64,000 nucleotides of DNA. It comes from Acidobacteriaceae bacterium. Its GTDB lineage: Bacteria; Acidobacteriota; Terriglobia; Terriglobales; Acidobacteriaceae. Shown here piece by piece: positions 10,030 through 22,742 of this stretch (the stretch's first letter is position 1; each line of letters opens with the position of its first letter). Location of the stretch: the NCBI GenBank assembly GCA_903642225.1, contig CAHJWI010000002.1, positions 120,130 to 184,129 of the forward strand. The letters are read 5' to 3'. A model generated the notes under the pieces. The model saw only the letters and a program-made list of their open reading frames with translations. It did no database searches and was not told where the DNA came from. The position numbers and the translations under genes were made by a program.

Positions 10030-10757
10030 GCAAGATGCGCAAAACCTGCTCGCTGTGGATGGTCGGCATCTCGCTTTCCGCCCCCCTGTGCTCCGCAAGT
10101 GCAGCCTGGGCCCAGGTGCCCGAGCCAAAAACAGCTTCGAGCTCTACCGCAAGTGGGAACCGGACCGAGCCCGAAGCGAACAGCACGCAAAAGAAACAGG
10201 AAGCCGAGGGCGGCACAGAAGCCTTCCGTAACTCGCCCTCTGTAATTAAGCTGGGCAGCATGCTGGGCATGAAGCCTGCAACGGCCTCATCAGTCTTCGA
10301 ATGGCTCAACTTTGCTATTCTTGCAGGCGCAATCCTGTACGCTCTGGCAAAGGCGCTGCCCAAAATCTTCAAGAGCCGTACCGCTACCATTCAGAAAAAC
10401 ATCGTGGAAGCTCGCGCAGCCACCGAACAGGCCAACCTCCGTCTGGCCGGCGTGGAAGAGCGGCTCAGCAAACTCGATGAGGAGATTGCCTCCATCCGCG
10501 CCGAAAGCGAGCGTGAAGCTGCCGCCGAAGCCGAACGCGTCAAGCAGCAGATAGCCGATGAGACGCAACGAATCCTGGCTGCTGCGGATCAGGAGATTGC
10601 TGCAGCAAGCGCACAGGCCGGACGGACTCTGCGCGCGTATGCCGCTGGCATTGCGGTAGATCGTGCAGCACAGCGGTTGGAGATCTCAGCCGACGATGAC
10701 CGGGCTCTTATTCAGAACTTCGCCGCACGGTTGAACGCTGCAGGGGGCAAAAACTAG
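10026..10757 (+). CDS. atpF: ATP synthase F0 subunit b with N-terminal signal peptide
   Basis: 243 residues, longer than E. coli b (156). It starts with a signal-peptide-like segment (about residues 1-30, ending SASAAWAQ), then a Ser/Thr/Glu/Gln-rich linker, a second hydrophobic helix near residues 92-108 (WLNFAILAGAILYALAKALP), and a long coiled coil with RATEQANLRL and ESEREAAAEAERVKQQ. A cleaved leader on subunit b is known in some deltaproteobacteria and acidobacteria. The start overlaps the b' stop by 4 nt and the stop abuts atpH. This is the second stator b subunit, which binds delta and the F1 head. Confidence 0.9.
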   Translation: MSKMRKTCSLWMVGISLSAPLCSASAAWAQVPEPKTASSSTASGNRTEPEANSTQKKQEAEGGTEAFRNSPSVIKLGSMLGMKPATASSVFEWLNFAILAGAILYALAKALPKIFKSRTATIQKNIVEARAATEQANLRLAGVEERLSKLDEEIASIRAESEREAAAEAERVKQQIADETQRILAAADQEIAAASAQAGRTLRAYAAGIAVDRAAQRLEISADDDRALIQNFAARLNAAGGKN

Positions 10758-12912
<2,155 letters not shown>

Positions 12913-12918
12913 GGAAGT

Positions 12919-15508
<2,590 letters not shown>

Positions 15509-15558
15509 GTCTTTTCGCGAACGAGTAAGCCGGTGCTACGGTGCCGGATGATTAGGAT

Positions 15559-15592
15559 AAACGGCTCGCTTCCAGAGGGAGCGGGCCGTTTT
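15559..15592 (+). terminator. Terminator-like hairpin between atpD and atpC
   Basis: AAACGGCTCGCT (15559-15570) pairs with AGCGGGCCGTTT (15580-15591), giving a 12-bp stem with one T-G wobble and a 9-nt loop, ending in a TTTT run. It has the form of an intrinsic terminator and sits inside the operon, 41 nt before atpC, so it could lower epsilon expression relative to beta. Confidence 0.65.
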
Positions 15593-15632
15593 ACGGCTCC
15601 GGCAGACGCCGTGAGAGCGAAGGCGGTTTGAG

Positions 15633-16082
15633 ATGGCAGATGCAACAACACCGGCAGCGGCACCAACGACGGCGAATGGCCATCTGGCAGTGCGCATTGT
15701 GACACCGGAGCGGGTGCTGATGGATACGACGGCCGATGCGATCGAGCTGCCGGCGCGGTCGGGATACATGGAAGCGCTATATGGCGCGGCGCCGCTGCTG
15801 GCGGAGCTTGGTGCGGGCGAGGTGCGGCTGCATGGCGGCAACAGCGGCGATGCCAAGTTCTTTGTGGCGTGGGGATTTGTGGAGGTGCTGCCGCAACGGG
15901 TGACGGTGCTGGCGGAGACGGCGATGAAGCCGACCGAGATCGATGCGGGCCAGGCACAGCAGGAACTGGACAGTGCACAGAAGGACTGGAATGAGGCTGG
16001 TGACGATGCGGGCAAGTATGACTACGCGCGCGCGGAGATCACGGTGGCGGAGCAGAAGCTTGCTGCGGCGAACGACAAGTAG
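15633..16082 (+). CDS. atpC: ATP synthase F1 subunit epsilon
   Basis: 149 residues. An Ala/Thr/Pro-rich N-terminal extension of about 17 residues precedes the beta-sandwich domain: VRIVTPERVLMDTTADAIELPARSGYMEALYGAAPLLAELGAGEVRL, read here in parts as VRIVTPERVL, AIELPARSGYMEAL and PLLAELGAGEV, matching the family's TP…D…V.LPG..G..GIL..HAPL pattern. The C-terminal helices (about 105-149) are Ala/Glu/Lys-rich. Epsilon contacts gamma and the c-ring and can inhibit ATPase activity. A short AGGCGGTTTGAG tract precedes the ATG. It ends the operon and converges on the next gene with 5 nt between stop codons. Confidence 0.92.
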   Translation: MADATTPAAAPTTANGHLAVRIVTPERVLMDTTADAIELPARSGYMEALYGAAPLLAELGAGEVRLHGGNSGDAKFFVAWGFVEVLPQRVTVLAETAMKPTEIDAGQAQQELDSAQKDWNEAGDDAGKYDYARAEITVAEQKLAAANDK

Positions 16083-16087
16083 GCAGA

Positions 16088-17566
16088 TCAGTCCGTTGAC
16101 AAAGGTAATTTGCCTCTGTTGTCAAGCGCACCTTCAGCGGCTTCTGTTAGTGTCTCGATGAACTCCGGACGCATGTAGCGCAATTGGCTATGTCCTGCCA
16201 ACTGCTCTACGGCGTCATAAGAGAGAAATGTACAGCTCGCAGCAAGCGGGCCGGCACTAAGCAGGCTGAACACGGGGCGCTGGATCTGACGTTTTACCTC
16301 GTCCTTCCGATCCTCATCGGCGACGATGTGCAATTTGATGTTGATATTTGGCTGCAGAGCAAGCAGATCGGCCATTCGTAATAGGCCGGAGTAGATCGCT
16401 GTAGTGTGTTCGACTTCGAACGCCCGCTCGATGGCTCTGCCGCGCATCCAGATCACGTCGATTTGCTTCACAGTGTCGAGCGTGTTCGCGTCATAACTCA
16501 TGGGCAGGGCACCCTCTAGAAGACAACTTCGCTGAGACTCAGGTAGCAAAGTACGCACGGCCTGGCGATCATTAGCCGGAATCCACACCCGAAAGCCAAA
16601 CGTGCTGCCGATAGCCGCAAGGCGCGCCTGAACGTGAAGTGAGTGTCGAACGGGCTCTATCTCATCTGCATGAGCAGTTGGTGCTCGTGAGATTGCTTCT
16701 ACAGAATCTGCTTCCTCCGCTCCGGGAACGGTTACGATGATCGCCCCTGCAGTGGTGTTGACTTGTCTTTCAGGAAGCCAAGTTTCCCGAAGAGGCGGTT
16801 CATAGAAATCGAGGCATTTGCCAGGATACTTAGTTACGAGTTCCTGCCGTAGTTTTAGCAGGGCCACGTCCAATTGCTGATCGCTCCAGCCATAAATTTC
16901 ACTGGACGCTGAAGCTCGGAAAGCTTCGAGTATCCGGTGACGGTCGTTGTTTGAGGAGATTCGTTCGACTTGCTCCGGAAATGCGAAATAGCGAAGCATA
17001 TGGCGAAATTGGCGGTCACCGTATCTTGGCACCTTATCAATCCAGGCAATGAAGCTCGAATAGTTTGTGAACGTTTCTTCGCGCTCTGCGGTCGAGAGTT
17101 CCTTTGCGTGCAGAGCAATGGTGAGCAGGTATGCAAGCTCTGCCGGCCGGTAAGCCAGATAACCAGGACCGCCAGAGCCGATACCTGCAAAGGATTTGTC
17201 GTCGAACAGCTTTAAATCAGGCATCGCTTCACCGCTCAGTTGCCAGATGCGTCTTATTTGATCGCGCTTTGTGCTGCTCTTGAGATTGCTTGGGAAAAGA
17301 AGCAATATCCATAAAACTTCTGCCATCAACTTTTGGATTTCTGAAGCACAAGGCTGCATTTGGGCTTCCAGCTTGTTGATGAAGCGGTCCGCGCCGTAGA
17401 GTGGGTGCTCCACGAATGCCTTTTGAACGCTGAACAGGTTTTCTCGGGTCCATAGACGCAAACTCGGTTGGAACATGGAGCCGTCACCGATAAGGCACGC
17501 TTCCATCCACGATTTTGCGGCCGTGAGGCTCGGCGAGACGCTTTCTGGGGTGATTCGAATAGCCAT
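16088..17566 (-). CDS. Orphan protein: McrB-type N-terminal region joined to a nuclease-like domain
   Basis: 492 residues. Residues about 35-260 (LWTRENLFSVQKAFVEHP, AEVLWILLLFPSN, GIGSGGPGYLAYRPAELAYL, RQFRHMLRYFAFPEQVERIS, LDFYEPPLRETW) resemble, from memory, the N-terminal region of McrB-like AAA restriction proteins. No P-loop or AAA module follows. Instead residues about 310-440 have GFRVWIPANDRQ, D370 in QIDVIWMRGRAIE and E384/E386 in AFEVEHTTAIYSGLLRMADL, then a strand-rich KLHIVADEDR. D…ExE spacing recalls PD-(D/E)xK-type folds but lacks the usual lysine, so nuclease activity is inference. The gene is visibly more AT-rich than its neighbours, suggesting transfer. It lies 45 nt downstream of the ADOP permease on the same strand. 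No methylase or other restriction gene is adjacent. Confidence 0.75.
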   Translation of the reverse strand: MAIRITPESVSPSLTAAKSWMEACLIGDGSMFQPSLRLWTRENLFSVQKAFVEHPLYGADRFINKLEAQMQPCASEIQKLMAEVLWILLLFPSNLKSSTKRDQIRRIWQLSGEAMPDLKLFDDKSFAGIGSGGPGYLAYRPAELAYLLTIALHAKELSTAEREETFTNYSSFIAWIDKVPRYGDRQFRHMLRYFAFPEQVERISSNNDRHRILEAFRASASSEIYGWSDQQLDVALLKLRQELVTKYPGKCLDFYEPPLRETWLPERQVNTTAGAIIVTVPGAEEADSVEAISRAPTAHADEIEPVRHSLHVQARLAAIGSTFGFRVWIPANDRQAVRTLLPESQRSCLLEGALPMSYDANTLDTVKQIDVIWMRGRAIERAFEVEHTTAIYSGLLRMADLLALQPNINIKLHIVADEDRKDEVKRQIQRPVFSLLSAGPLAASCTFLSYDAVEQLAGHSQLRYMRPEFIETLTEAAEGALDNRGKLPLSTD

Positions 17567-17611
17567 GAGAACAAGTATGCCGGAGGTGCAACGAGTCGCG
17601 TTCGAGACGGG

Positions 17612-20107
17612 CTATTCGGAACGCAAGGCGTCCATGGGTTGGAGCCGGGAGGCGCGGCGGCACGGCAGGAATGTGGCGATCAGGGTGGCAACCGTAAGAA
17701 TTGCTACGACGGCGGCGACAACGGCAGGGGAGGTACTGGGAGCGCCTTCAAGCATGGAGCGAACGAGCTGGCTGGCCGCCAGGCTGGCGGCCCAACCGCC
17801 GAAGAGGCCGATGGCGACGGGGATGGCGACCTCGCGCAGGATGATGAGGTAGACGTTGGCGCGGGTTGCACCGAGGGCCATGCGGATGCCGAACTCCTGG
17901 GTGCGGCGGCCGATGGAGTAGTTGAGGGTGCCGTAGATGCCGAGGAGTGAGAGCAGAAGAGCGGCGGTGCCGAAGGCGGCGAGCAGGTTGGTCTGGAGCC
18001 GTTCCGGGGCGAGGGTGTCGGCAAGGGTGGCATAGAAGGGGCGGACGTCGGCGATGATGACGCTGGGGTTCTGCTGCCAGATCGCGGAGCGGACGCTGGG
18101 CACGAGGGCGGATGGATCGCTGGTGCCGTGGACAAGGAAGAAGAGCTGATACGGCGGGTTGTCCCAGTAAGGCAGGAAAGCCATGCTGGTGGGAGCTTCG
18201 TGCGGGGAGTTGGTGCGCGCACCGGCGGCGATGCCAACGACGCGGTAGATGTGGCCGTGTCGGGTGAAGGTGCGACCGAGTGGTGGCTGGCCCGGCCACA
18301 GGGCGGCGGCAAGGTCGTCGGTAAGGACGGCCGATGTAGGCGGAGCGTTGGGTGGCGGTGTAGCGTCGGCGTCGATGACGGGGATACGGTCGGCATCTGT
18401 GATGGCGCGGCCGGAAGTTATATGCTGATCGACCGTTTGGAAGTAGCCGGGGCTGATCCAGCGGAGCTGCGCGAGTTGTGCCTGCTGGCTGGGTGCACCG
18501 GTCGGGGTCAGCTCGTCTCCCCACAGTTGGCCCTCCCCAAGAACAGAGCTGACGAAAGCGGCAGAGGTGACGCCGGGCAGCTGGCGAAGGCGGTCGAGCA
18601 TGCCATCGGCAAAGGCGGCCCGTGCTGGATCGGAAAAGGGCTTACCCTGCAGGCGTACGCTGGCCTGAACGGTGCCACCGGTGGAAAAGCCATTTCCGTC
18701 GTGAAGCAGATGAAGCAGGTTGCGCGCGAACAGGGTGGTGAGCAGGAGCAGGGTGGTGCAGGCGAGCACCTGCGCGGCGATAAGCGTGCGGCGCAAGGTG
18801 GTTCCACCGGTGGTTCCGGCAGCGCGGCCACCGCTGCCCAGCGCCGACCGGGGACGGAGGCGGAGGTAGTGCAGAGCAGGCAGAAGGCCGAAGAGGACGG
18901 TGGCCGCAACAGTGCAAAGCACGGACATGGCGAGAACGGCTGGATTGAGGTGGATGTTGGCGGCGCGAGGAATGGCGACGTGAACAAAGCTGGCAAAGCG
19001 CTGAATGGCCACGTGCGCGAAGAGAATGCCGAGGGCTGCACCAGCAAGTGCAAGGACGAGCGATTCAACGACAGAGGCCTGGATGAGGCTGCCGATGGGT
19101 GCGCCGAGAGCGGTGCGCACGGCCGCTTCCTTGTCGCGGGCGAGCACGCGTGCAAGCTGGGCATTGGCGAGATTGATGCATGCGATGAGCAGAACGCCGG
19201 CGACAGCCGCGAGAAGGAGGTAGAGACCGGATTGGGCTCGGCCGACGACGGTCTGCTTGAGCGGCTGGACGAGGGTAGAGAGAGGCGGTTTGGGACCTGG
19301 GCTGAACTCTCCCGCCGGAGCTTCGTGAACGAGGGCATTGCAGATGCTATCGAGTTGCGCCTGAGCGGCGGCCACCGTGACGCCGGGATGGAGTCTGCCG
19401 ATGACGGCGAAGTTGCCATAATCGCTGTTCCAACCGTAGTCGGCGGCGACGACCTGCCTGGGCATGAGCACGTCGACCGAAGGTGACTGCCCGGCGCTGC
19501 CGAAGGCTTCAAGCTCGTTGCGTTTTGGAAAGTAGAAGTCACGGGGAAGGACGCCAATGACCGTCATGGGGCTGCCGCCGACCTGCAGTGTTTGCCCGAG
19601 CACGCCCTTGCTGCCGTTGAACAGTTGCTGCCAAAGGGTGTAGCTGATGAGGATGCGGTCGGTACTGCCCCTGGTGCCTTCGGCGGGCAGGAAGTCGCGG
19701 CCGAGCAAGGGCTGGACACCGAGTAGCGAAAGCAGGTTCGGTTCGACGAGAACGCTGCCGACGTATTGTGGGTGGTCGCCGGCGATGGCGACACCGGTGG
19801 TTCCCTCGTTGACGAGAGCGGTTTCGGAGAAGCTGGTCTGAGACTGGCGCCAGCGAAGGACGTGGCGCGGGTTGGGGCCGACCAGGGGGGACATGGCTTC
19901 AAGGAAGGGCACGCGCTCCCAGACGGCGACGAGCCTCCCGCTGTCGCGGTAGGCGAGGGGCTGGAGGAGAACGCCGTCGACGAAGGAGAAGATGGCGGTG
20001 GTGGAACCGATGCCGATGGCGAGGGTGAGGACGGTGGTGAGGGCGAAGCCAGGGGAGCGGCGGATCTGGCGGAAGGCGTAGCGGAGGTCTTGCACTAGAT
20101 GCGCCAT
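17612..20107 (-). CDS. ADOP-type ABC transporter permease (MacB/FtsX, duplicated)
   Basis: 831 residues. The start at 20107 is set by AGGAG 5 nt upstream and by the family N-terminus MAHLVQDLRYAFRQIRRSPG, followed by FALTTVLTLAIGIGSTTAIF (first membrane helix). Two MacB-like periplasmic plus FtsX units follow: the first FtsX helices near residues 280-400 (ARVLARDKEAAVRTALGA), then a second periplasmic domain and a final FtsX unit with GRRTQEFGIRMALGATRANV, ending SRLQPMDALRSE. This acidobacterial duplicated permease class is very common in Terriglobia. Members probably act in mechanotransmission or export; no ATPase partner is adjacent. The open frame upstream of 20107 is not protein-like. 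Confidence 0.92.
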   Translation of the reverse strand: MAHLVQDLRYAFRQIRRSPGFALTTVLTLAIGIGSTTAIFSFVDGVLLQPLAYRDSGRLVAVWERVPFLEAMSPLVGPNPRHVLRWRQSQTSFSETALVNEGTTGVAIAGDHPQYVGSVLVEPNLLSLLGVQPLLGRDFLPAEGTRGSTDRILISYTLWQQLFNGSKGVLGQTLQVGGSPMTVIGVLPRDFYFPKRNELEAFGSAGQSPSVDVLMPRQVVAADYGWNSDYGNFAVIGRLHPGVTVAAAQAQLDSICNALVHEAPAGEFSPGPKPPLSTLVQPLKQTVVGRAQSGLYLLLAAVAGVLLIACINLANAQLARVLARDKEAAVRTALGAPIGSLIQASVVESLVLALAGAALGILFAHVAIQRFASFVHVAIPRAANIHLNPAVLAMSVLCTVAATVLFGLLPALHYLRLRPRSALGSGGRAAGTTGGTTLRRTLIAAQVLACTTLLLLTTLFARNLLHLLHDGNGFSTGGTVQASVRLQGKPFSDPARAAFADGMLDRLRQLPGVTSAAFVSSVLGEGQLWGDELTPTGAPSQQAQLAQLRWISPGYFQTVDQHITSGRAITDADRIPVIDADATPPPNAPPTSAVLTDDLAAALWPGQPPLGRTFTRHGHIYRVVGIAAGARTNSPHEAPTSMAFLPYWDNPPYQLFFLVHGTSDPSALVPSVRSAIWQQNPSVIIADVRPFYATLADTLAPERLQTNLLAAFGTAALLLSLLGIYGTLNYSIGRRTQEFGIRMALGATRANVYLIILREVAIPVAIGLFGGWAASLAASQLVRSMLEGAPSTSPAVVAAVVAILTVATLIATFLPCRRASRLQPMDALRSE

Positions 20108-20338
20108 GGGTGCTCCTGAAGGGGTCTGCTGTGATGCCTGTGCACGTTGTGAGCCATTTTGAGCGTGATGAGGCGTCGTGTTTGTTGGGGTTCGGTGAGG
20201 TGTTGCGACTACAGGTCGGGCTGGGGTGTCCAAGGGCGCAAAACCGATGTTCGCAGATGGACACGGGGCGAGGGGATCTAACCCATTCCGGGGAGGGCTC
20301 ACCCGGACGGTGGATGCATGGAGAGGAATGGCTACGAT

Positions 20339-20644
20339 ATGCTCTTGAGCATGAAATGGAACCGACATCACCGCGCCTTGCTCGAGAAGTTTGAGACCCA
20401 CGTGGAGGCGCAACTGTCGCAGGCGTCGGAGAGGGTGGAATCGGCGTTTGAAACGCAGCGGAGTGTGTGGAGGATTGCGATGACGGCTGCGTGGGTGACA
20501 GGTGCGCTGGCGGTGCTGGCCGGTGGGCTGTATGCAGGCAAAGAGCTTCGGACGCGGTACAAGGTGAAGCGACGCACGCCATACGATTACTACGCGCATG
20601 CGGGTGACCGGCGCACCGACCTGGAGTTCGGCGTCGGGATTTAG
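20339..20644 (+). CDS. Small membrane protein, unknown function
   Basis: 101 residues. N-terminal about 50 residues are charged and helical (HHRALLEKFETHVEAQLSQASERVESAFETQ in parts HHRALLEKFETHVEAQL and SQASERVESAFE), then one membrane helix (about 57-77, AMTAAWVTGALAVLAGGLYAG) and a basic tail KELRTRYKVKRR. GGAGAGG at 20320-20326 lies about 12 nt before the ATG at 20339; in-frame ATGs at 20318 and 20351 are alternatives. It is divergent from the ADOP permease and just upstream of another small membrane gene and fabD. I do not recognise the family. Protein-like composition and context make it more likely real than not. Confidence 0.55.
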   Translation: MLLSMKWNRHHRALLEKFETHVEAQLSQASERVESAFETQRSVWRIAMTAAWVTGALAVLAGGLYAGKELRTRYKVKRRTPYDYYAHAGDRRTDLEFGVGI

Positions 20645-20678
20645 AGGTCTGGCGTCAGCCCTGGGGCTGGAGGTTGAT

Positions 20679-20870
20679 GTGCGGTTCTGGCTGAGATTCG
20701 GCCTGGCGGTAGTCTGGATGGTGGTTACAGTAGCCCTGCTCACCGGGTGGGACCTGCTGGTGAGGCACCTGCCATTCAGCCCGGCTAAACTCATTTTTCG
20801 CGTCGTGGTGTTCTTGATCGCTGCGATGCTTTTAAGCCTGTTGCTTGGGCGAGTACGAAACAGGCGTTGA
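20679..20870 (+). CDS. Very small two-helix membrane protein, unknown function
   Basis: 63 residues from a GTG start at 20679 that has GGAGG at 20669-20673, 5 nt upstream. Two predicted membrane helices: FGLAVVWMVVTVALLTGW and IFRVVVFLIAAMLLSLLLG, ending in a basic RVRNRR tail. The open frame extends upstream to 20598, but that part overlaps the preceding gene. The stop overlaps a potential TTG start of fabD, suggesting a transcriptional unit with it. Family not recognised. Confidence 0.5.
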   Translation: MRFWLRFGLAVVWMVVTVALLTGWDLLVRHLPFSPAKLIFRVVVFLIAAMLLSLLLGRVRNRR

Positions 20871-20875
20871 AGACG

Positions 20876-21826
20876 ATGATTGCATTCTTGTTTCCGGGTC
20901 AAGGTTCGCAGAGTGTCGGCATGGGGCGCGAGTTCTACGACCAGTTCCCTGTTGCCAAGGCGGTGTTTGACGAGGCGGACAAGGTTTTGGGGTATTCCCT
21001 GTCGAGGCTCTGCTTTGAAGGGCCCGAGGAGCAGCTGAAGCAGACCGAGTTCACGCAGCCGGCAATGCTGGCGGTGAGCGTGGCAGCGATGCGGGTGCTG
21101 GCGGAAAAGGGTGTGGTGCCTTCGCTGGCGGCCGGCCACAGCCTGGGCGAGTACAGCGCGCATGTGGCTGCGGGTACGATTTCATTTCCTGAAGCGCTGA
21201 CTACGGTGCGTAACCGGGGCAAGTACATGCAGGAGGCGGTGCCGGCGGGCGAGGGAACGATGGCGGCGATCCTGGGGCTGGAGTACGACCGCTTAAACGA
21301 GTGCTGCCAGGACGCTTCAGACGAGTTGAACCTGGTGGTGGCGCCGGCAAACATGAATACGCCGGAGCAGATTGTGATTAGCGGAGCGACGGCGGCGGTG
21401 GAGCGGGCGGTGGAACTGTGCAAGGAAGCCGGTGCGAAGCGGGCTATCATGCTGCCAGTGAGCGCGCCGTTTCACTGCAGCATGATGGCACCCGCGGCAG
21501 AGCGGCTGGCAGCGGATCTGGAGCGGGCAGTGTTCCTGGACCCGGCATTTCCGGTGGTGTGCAACGTGGATGCGCGAGGGATCAACCGGCGCAGCGATGC
21601 ACGCGACTGCCTGATTCGGCAGGTAACGGGTGCGGTGCGATGGGTTGAATGCGTGGAGATGTTGCGCGGCAGCTGTGGGGCGACGACGTTTGTGGAGGTT
21701 GGGCCAGGCAAGGTGCTGACCGGGCTAATGCGTCAGATTGACCGCAGCGTGGTTTGCTTAAACGTGGAGGATTCCGCGAGTTTAGAAAAGGCGCTGCTGG
21801 CTCTGCAGGCAGTCGGCCAGGCTTGA
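20876..21826 (+). CDS. fabD: Malonyl-CoA:ACP transacylase FabD
   Basis: 316 residues from ATG 20876; an in-frame TTG at 20867 would add three residues. The N-terminus IAFLFPGQGSQSVGMG carries the oxyanion-hole GQGSQ motif, and GHSLGEYSAHVAAG holds the nucleophilic serine. Downstream are RGKYMQEAVPAGEGTMAA (with the conserved Arg that binds the malonyl carboxylate), the catalytic His in LPVSAPFHCSMM and the terminal FVEVGPGKVLTGL. The enzyme loads malonyl groups onto ACP for fatty acid synthesis. No other fab genes are visible, which is unusual, since fabD often sits with fabH/fabG/acpP. An OppD-like ATPase gene follows at 22 nt. Confidence 0.96.
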   Translation: MIAFLFPGQGSQSVGMGREFYDQFPVAKAVFDEADKVLGYSLSRLCFEGPEEQLKQTEFTQPAMLAVSVAAMRVLAEKGVVPSLAAGHSLGEYSAHVAAGTISFPEALTTVRNRGKYMQEAVPAGEGTMAAILGLEYDRLNECCQDASDELNLVVAPANMNTPEQIVISGATAAVERAVELCKEAGAKRAIMLPVSAPFHCSMMAPAAERLAADLERAVFLDPAFPVVCNVDARGINRRSDARDCLIRQVTGAVRWVECVEMLRGSCGATTFVEVGPGKVLTGLMRQIDRSVVCLNVEDSASLEKALLALQAVGQA

Positions 21827-21848
21827 TGAACTATCTCGGCAGGCTAGC

Positions 21849-22664
21849 TTGGGGGAGATGCCGTTGCTGCAAGTGCTGAACCTATCGGTGCGCTTTGGCG
21901 ATGCAGTGGCGGTGGGTAGGATTTCGTTCAGCATCGCCGCGGGCGAGACGCTGGGGCTGGTGGGCGAGTCCGGGTCTGGTAAGTCGGTGACGTCGCTGGC
22001 GATTATGCGGTTGCTGCCGAGTGGGGCGGTGACCGGGGGAAGCATTCGGTTCAAGGGGACGGAACTACTCTCGCTGCCGGAGAAGGTGATGCGGCCGTAT
22101 CGTGGGCGCGAGTTGGCGATGATATTTCAGGAGCCTATGACGGCGCTGAACCCGGTGATGGCCGTAGGCGAGCAGGTGGCAGAGGCGGTGCGGGCACACT
22201 GGCCGGGGCTGGGCCGGGCAGAGGTGCGGGAGCGGGTGCTCGCGGCGCTGGACGAGGTAGCGCTGCCGTCGGCGGCCAAGAGGTACGGAGAGTATCCACA
22301 CCAGTTTTCCGGAGGGCAGCGACAGCGAATCCTGATTGCGATGGCTGTGGTGAACAAGCCGGCGCTGCTGATTGCCGATGAGCCGACGACGGCGCTGGAC
22401 GTAACGGTGCAGGCGCAAATTCTGCTGCTGCTAAGGCGGCTTCGGGAGAAGCATGGGTTGGCGATGCTGTTTATCTCGCATGATTTAGCGGTAACGGCGC
22501 AGGTGGCGGACCGAGTGGCGGTGATGCAGGGCGGCTGTGTGATTGAGGAGAACAGGACAGCGGAGCTGTTCCGGGCGCCGCAGCACCCGTACACGCAGAG
22601 TTTGCTGATGGCCGTGCCGACGATGCGGACAGATCGGACACGTCCGTTGGCGACGTTGCAGTAG
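21849..22664 (+). CDS. ABC transporter ATP-binding protein, OppD/DppD-like, orphan
   Basis: 271 residues from TTG 21849 (AGG 5 nt upstream); ATG 21858 is an alternative. Walker A GESGSGKSVTS near residue 40, Q-loop IFQEPMTALNPVM, signature FSGGQRQRILIAMA, Walker B LLIADEPTTALDV and switch His in LFISHDLAV are intact. The EPMTALNP and TTALDVTVQAQIL wording is characteristic of peptide/nickel importers. The about 50-residue C-terminal oligopeptide domain of OppD is short or missing. No permease or binding protein is nearby, so the partner must be encoded elsewhere or the gene is a leftover. Codons are strongly G-ending like neighbours. Confidence 0.88.
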   Translation: MGEMPLLQVLNLSVRFGDAVAVGRISFSIAAGETLGLVGESGSGKSVTSLAIMRLLPSGAVTGGSIRFKGTELLSLPEKVMRPYRGRELAMIFQEPMTALNPVMAVGEQVAEAVRAHWPGLGRAEVRERVLAALDEVALPSAAKRYGEYPHQFSGGQRQRILIAMAVVNKPALLIADEPTTALDVTVQAQILLLLRRLREKHGLAMLFISHDLAVTAQVADRVAVMQGGCVIEENRTAELFRAPQHPYTQSLLMAVPTMRTDRTRPLATLQ

Positions 22665-22742
22665 ATGGTGCGGATTGGCACAGAATGATGCCGGCGATGT
22701 CGTAGGATCAAAAGATTGTGGTGGATGCCACGATGGCTGCTC

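Noticed and set aside
18128..19486. 452-residue plus-strand ORF opposite the ADOP permease
   Set aside because: Charged, repetitive composition without motifs; it mirrors the codon bias of the real minus-strand gene.
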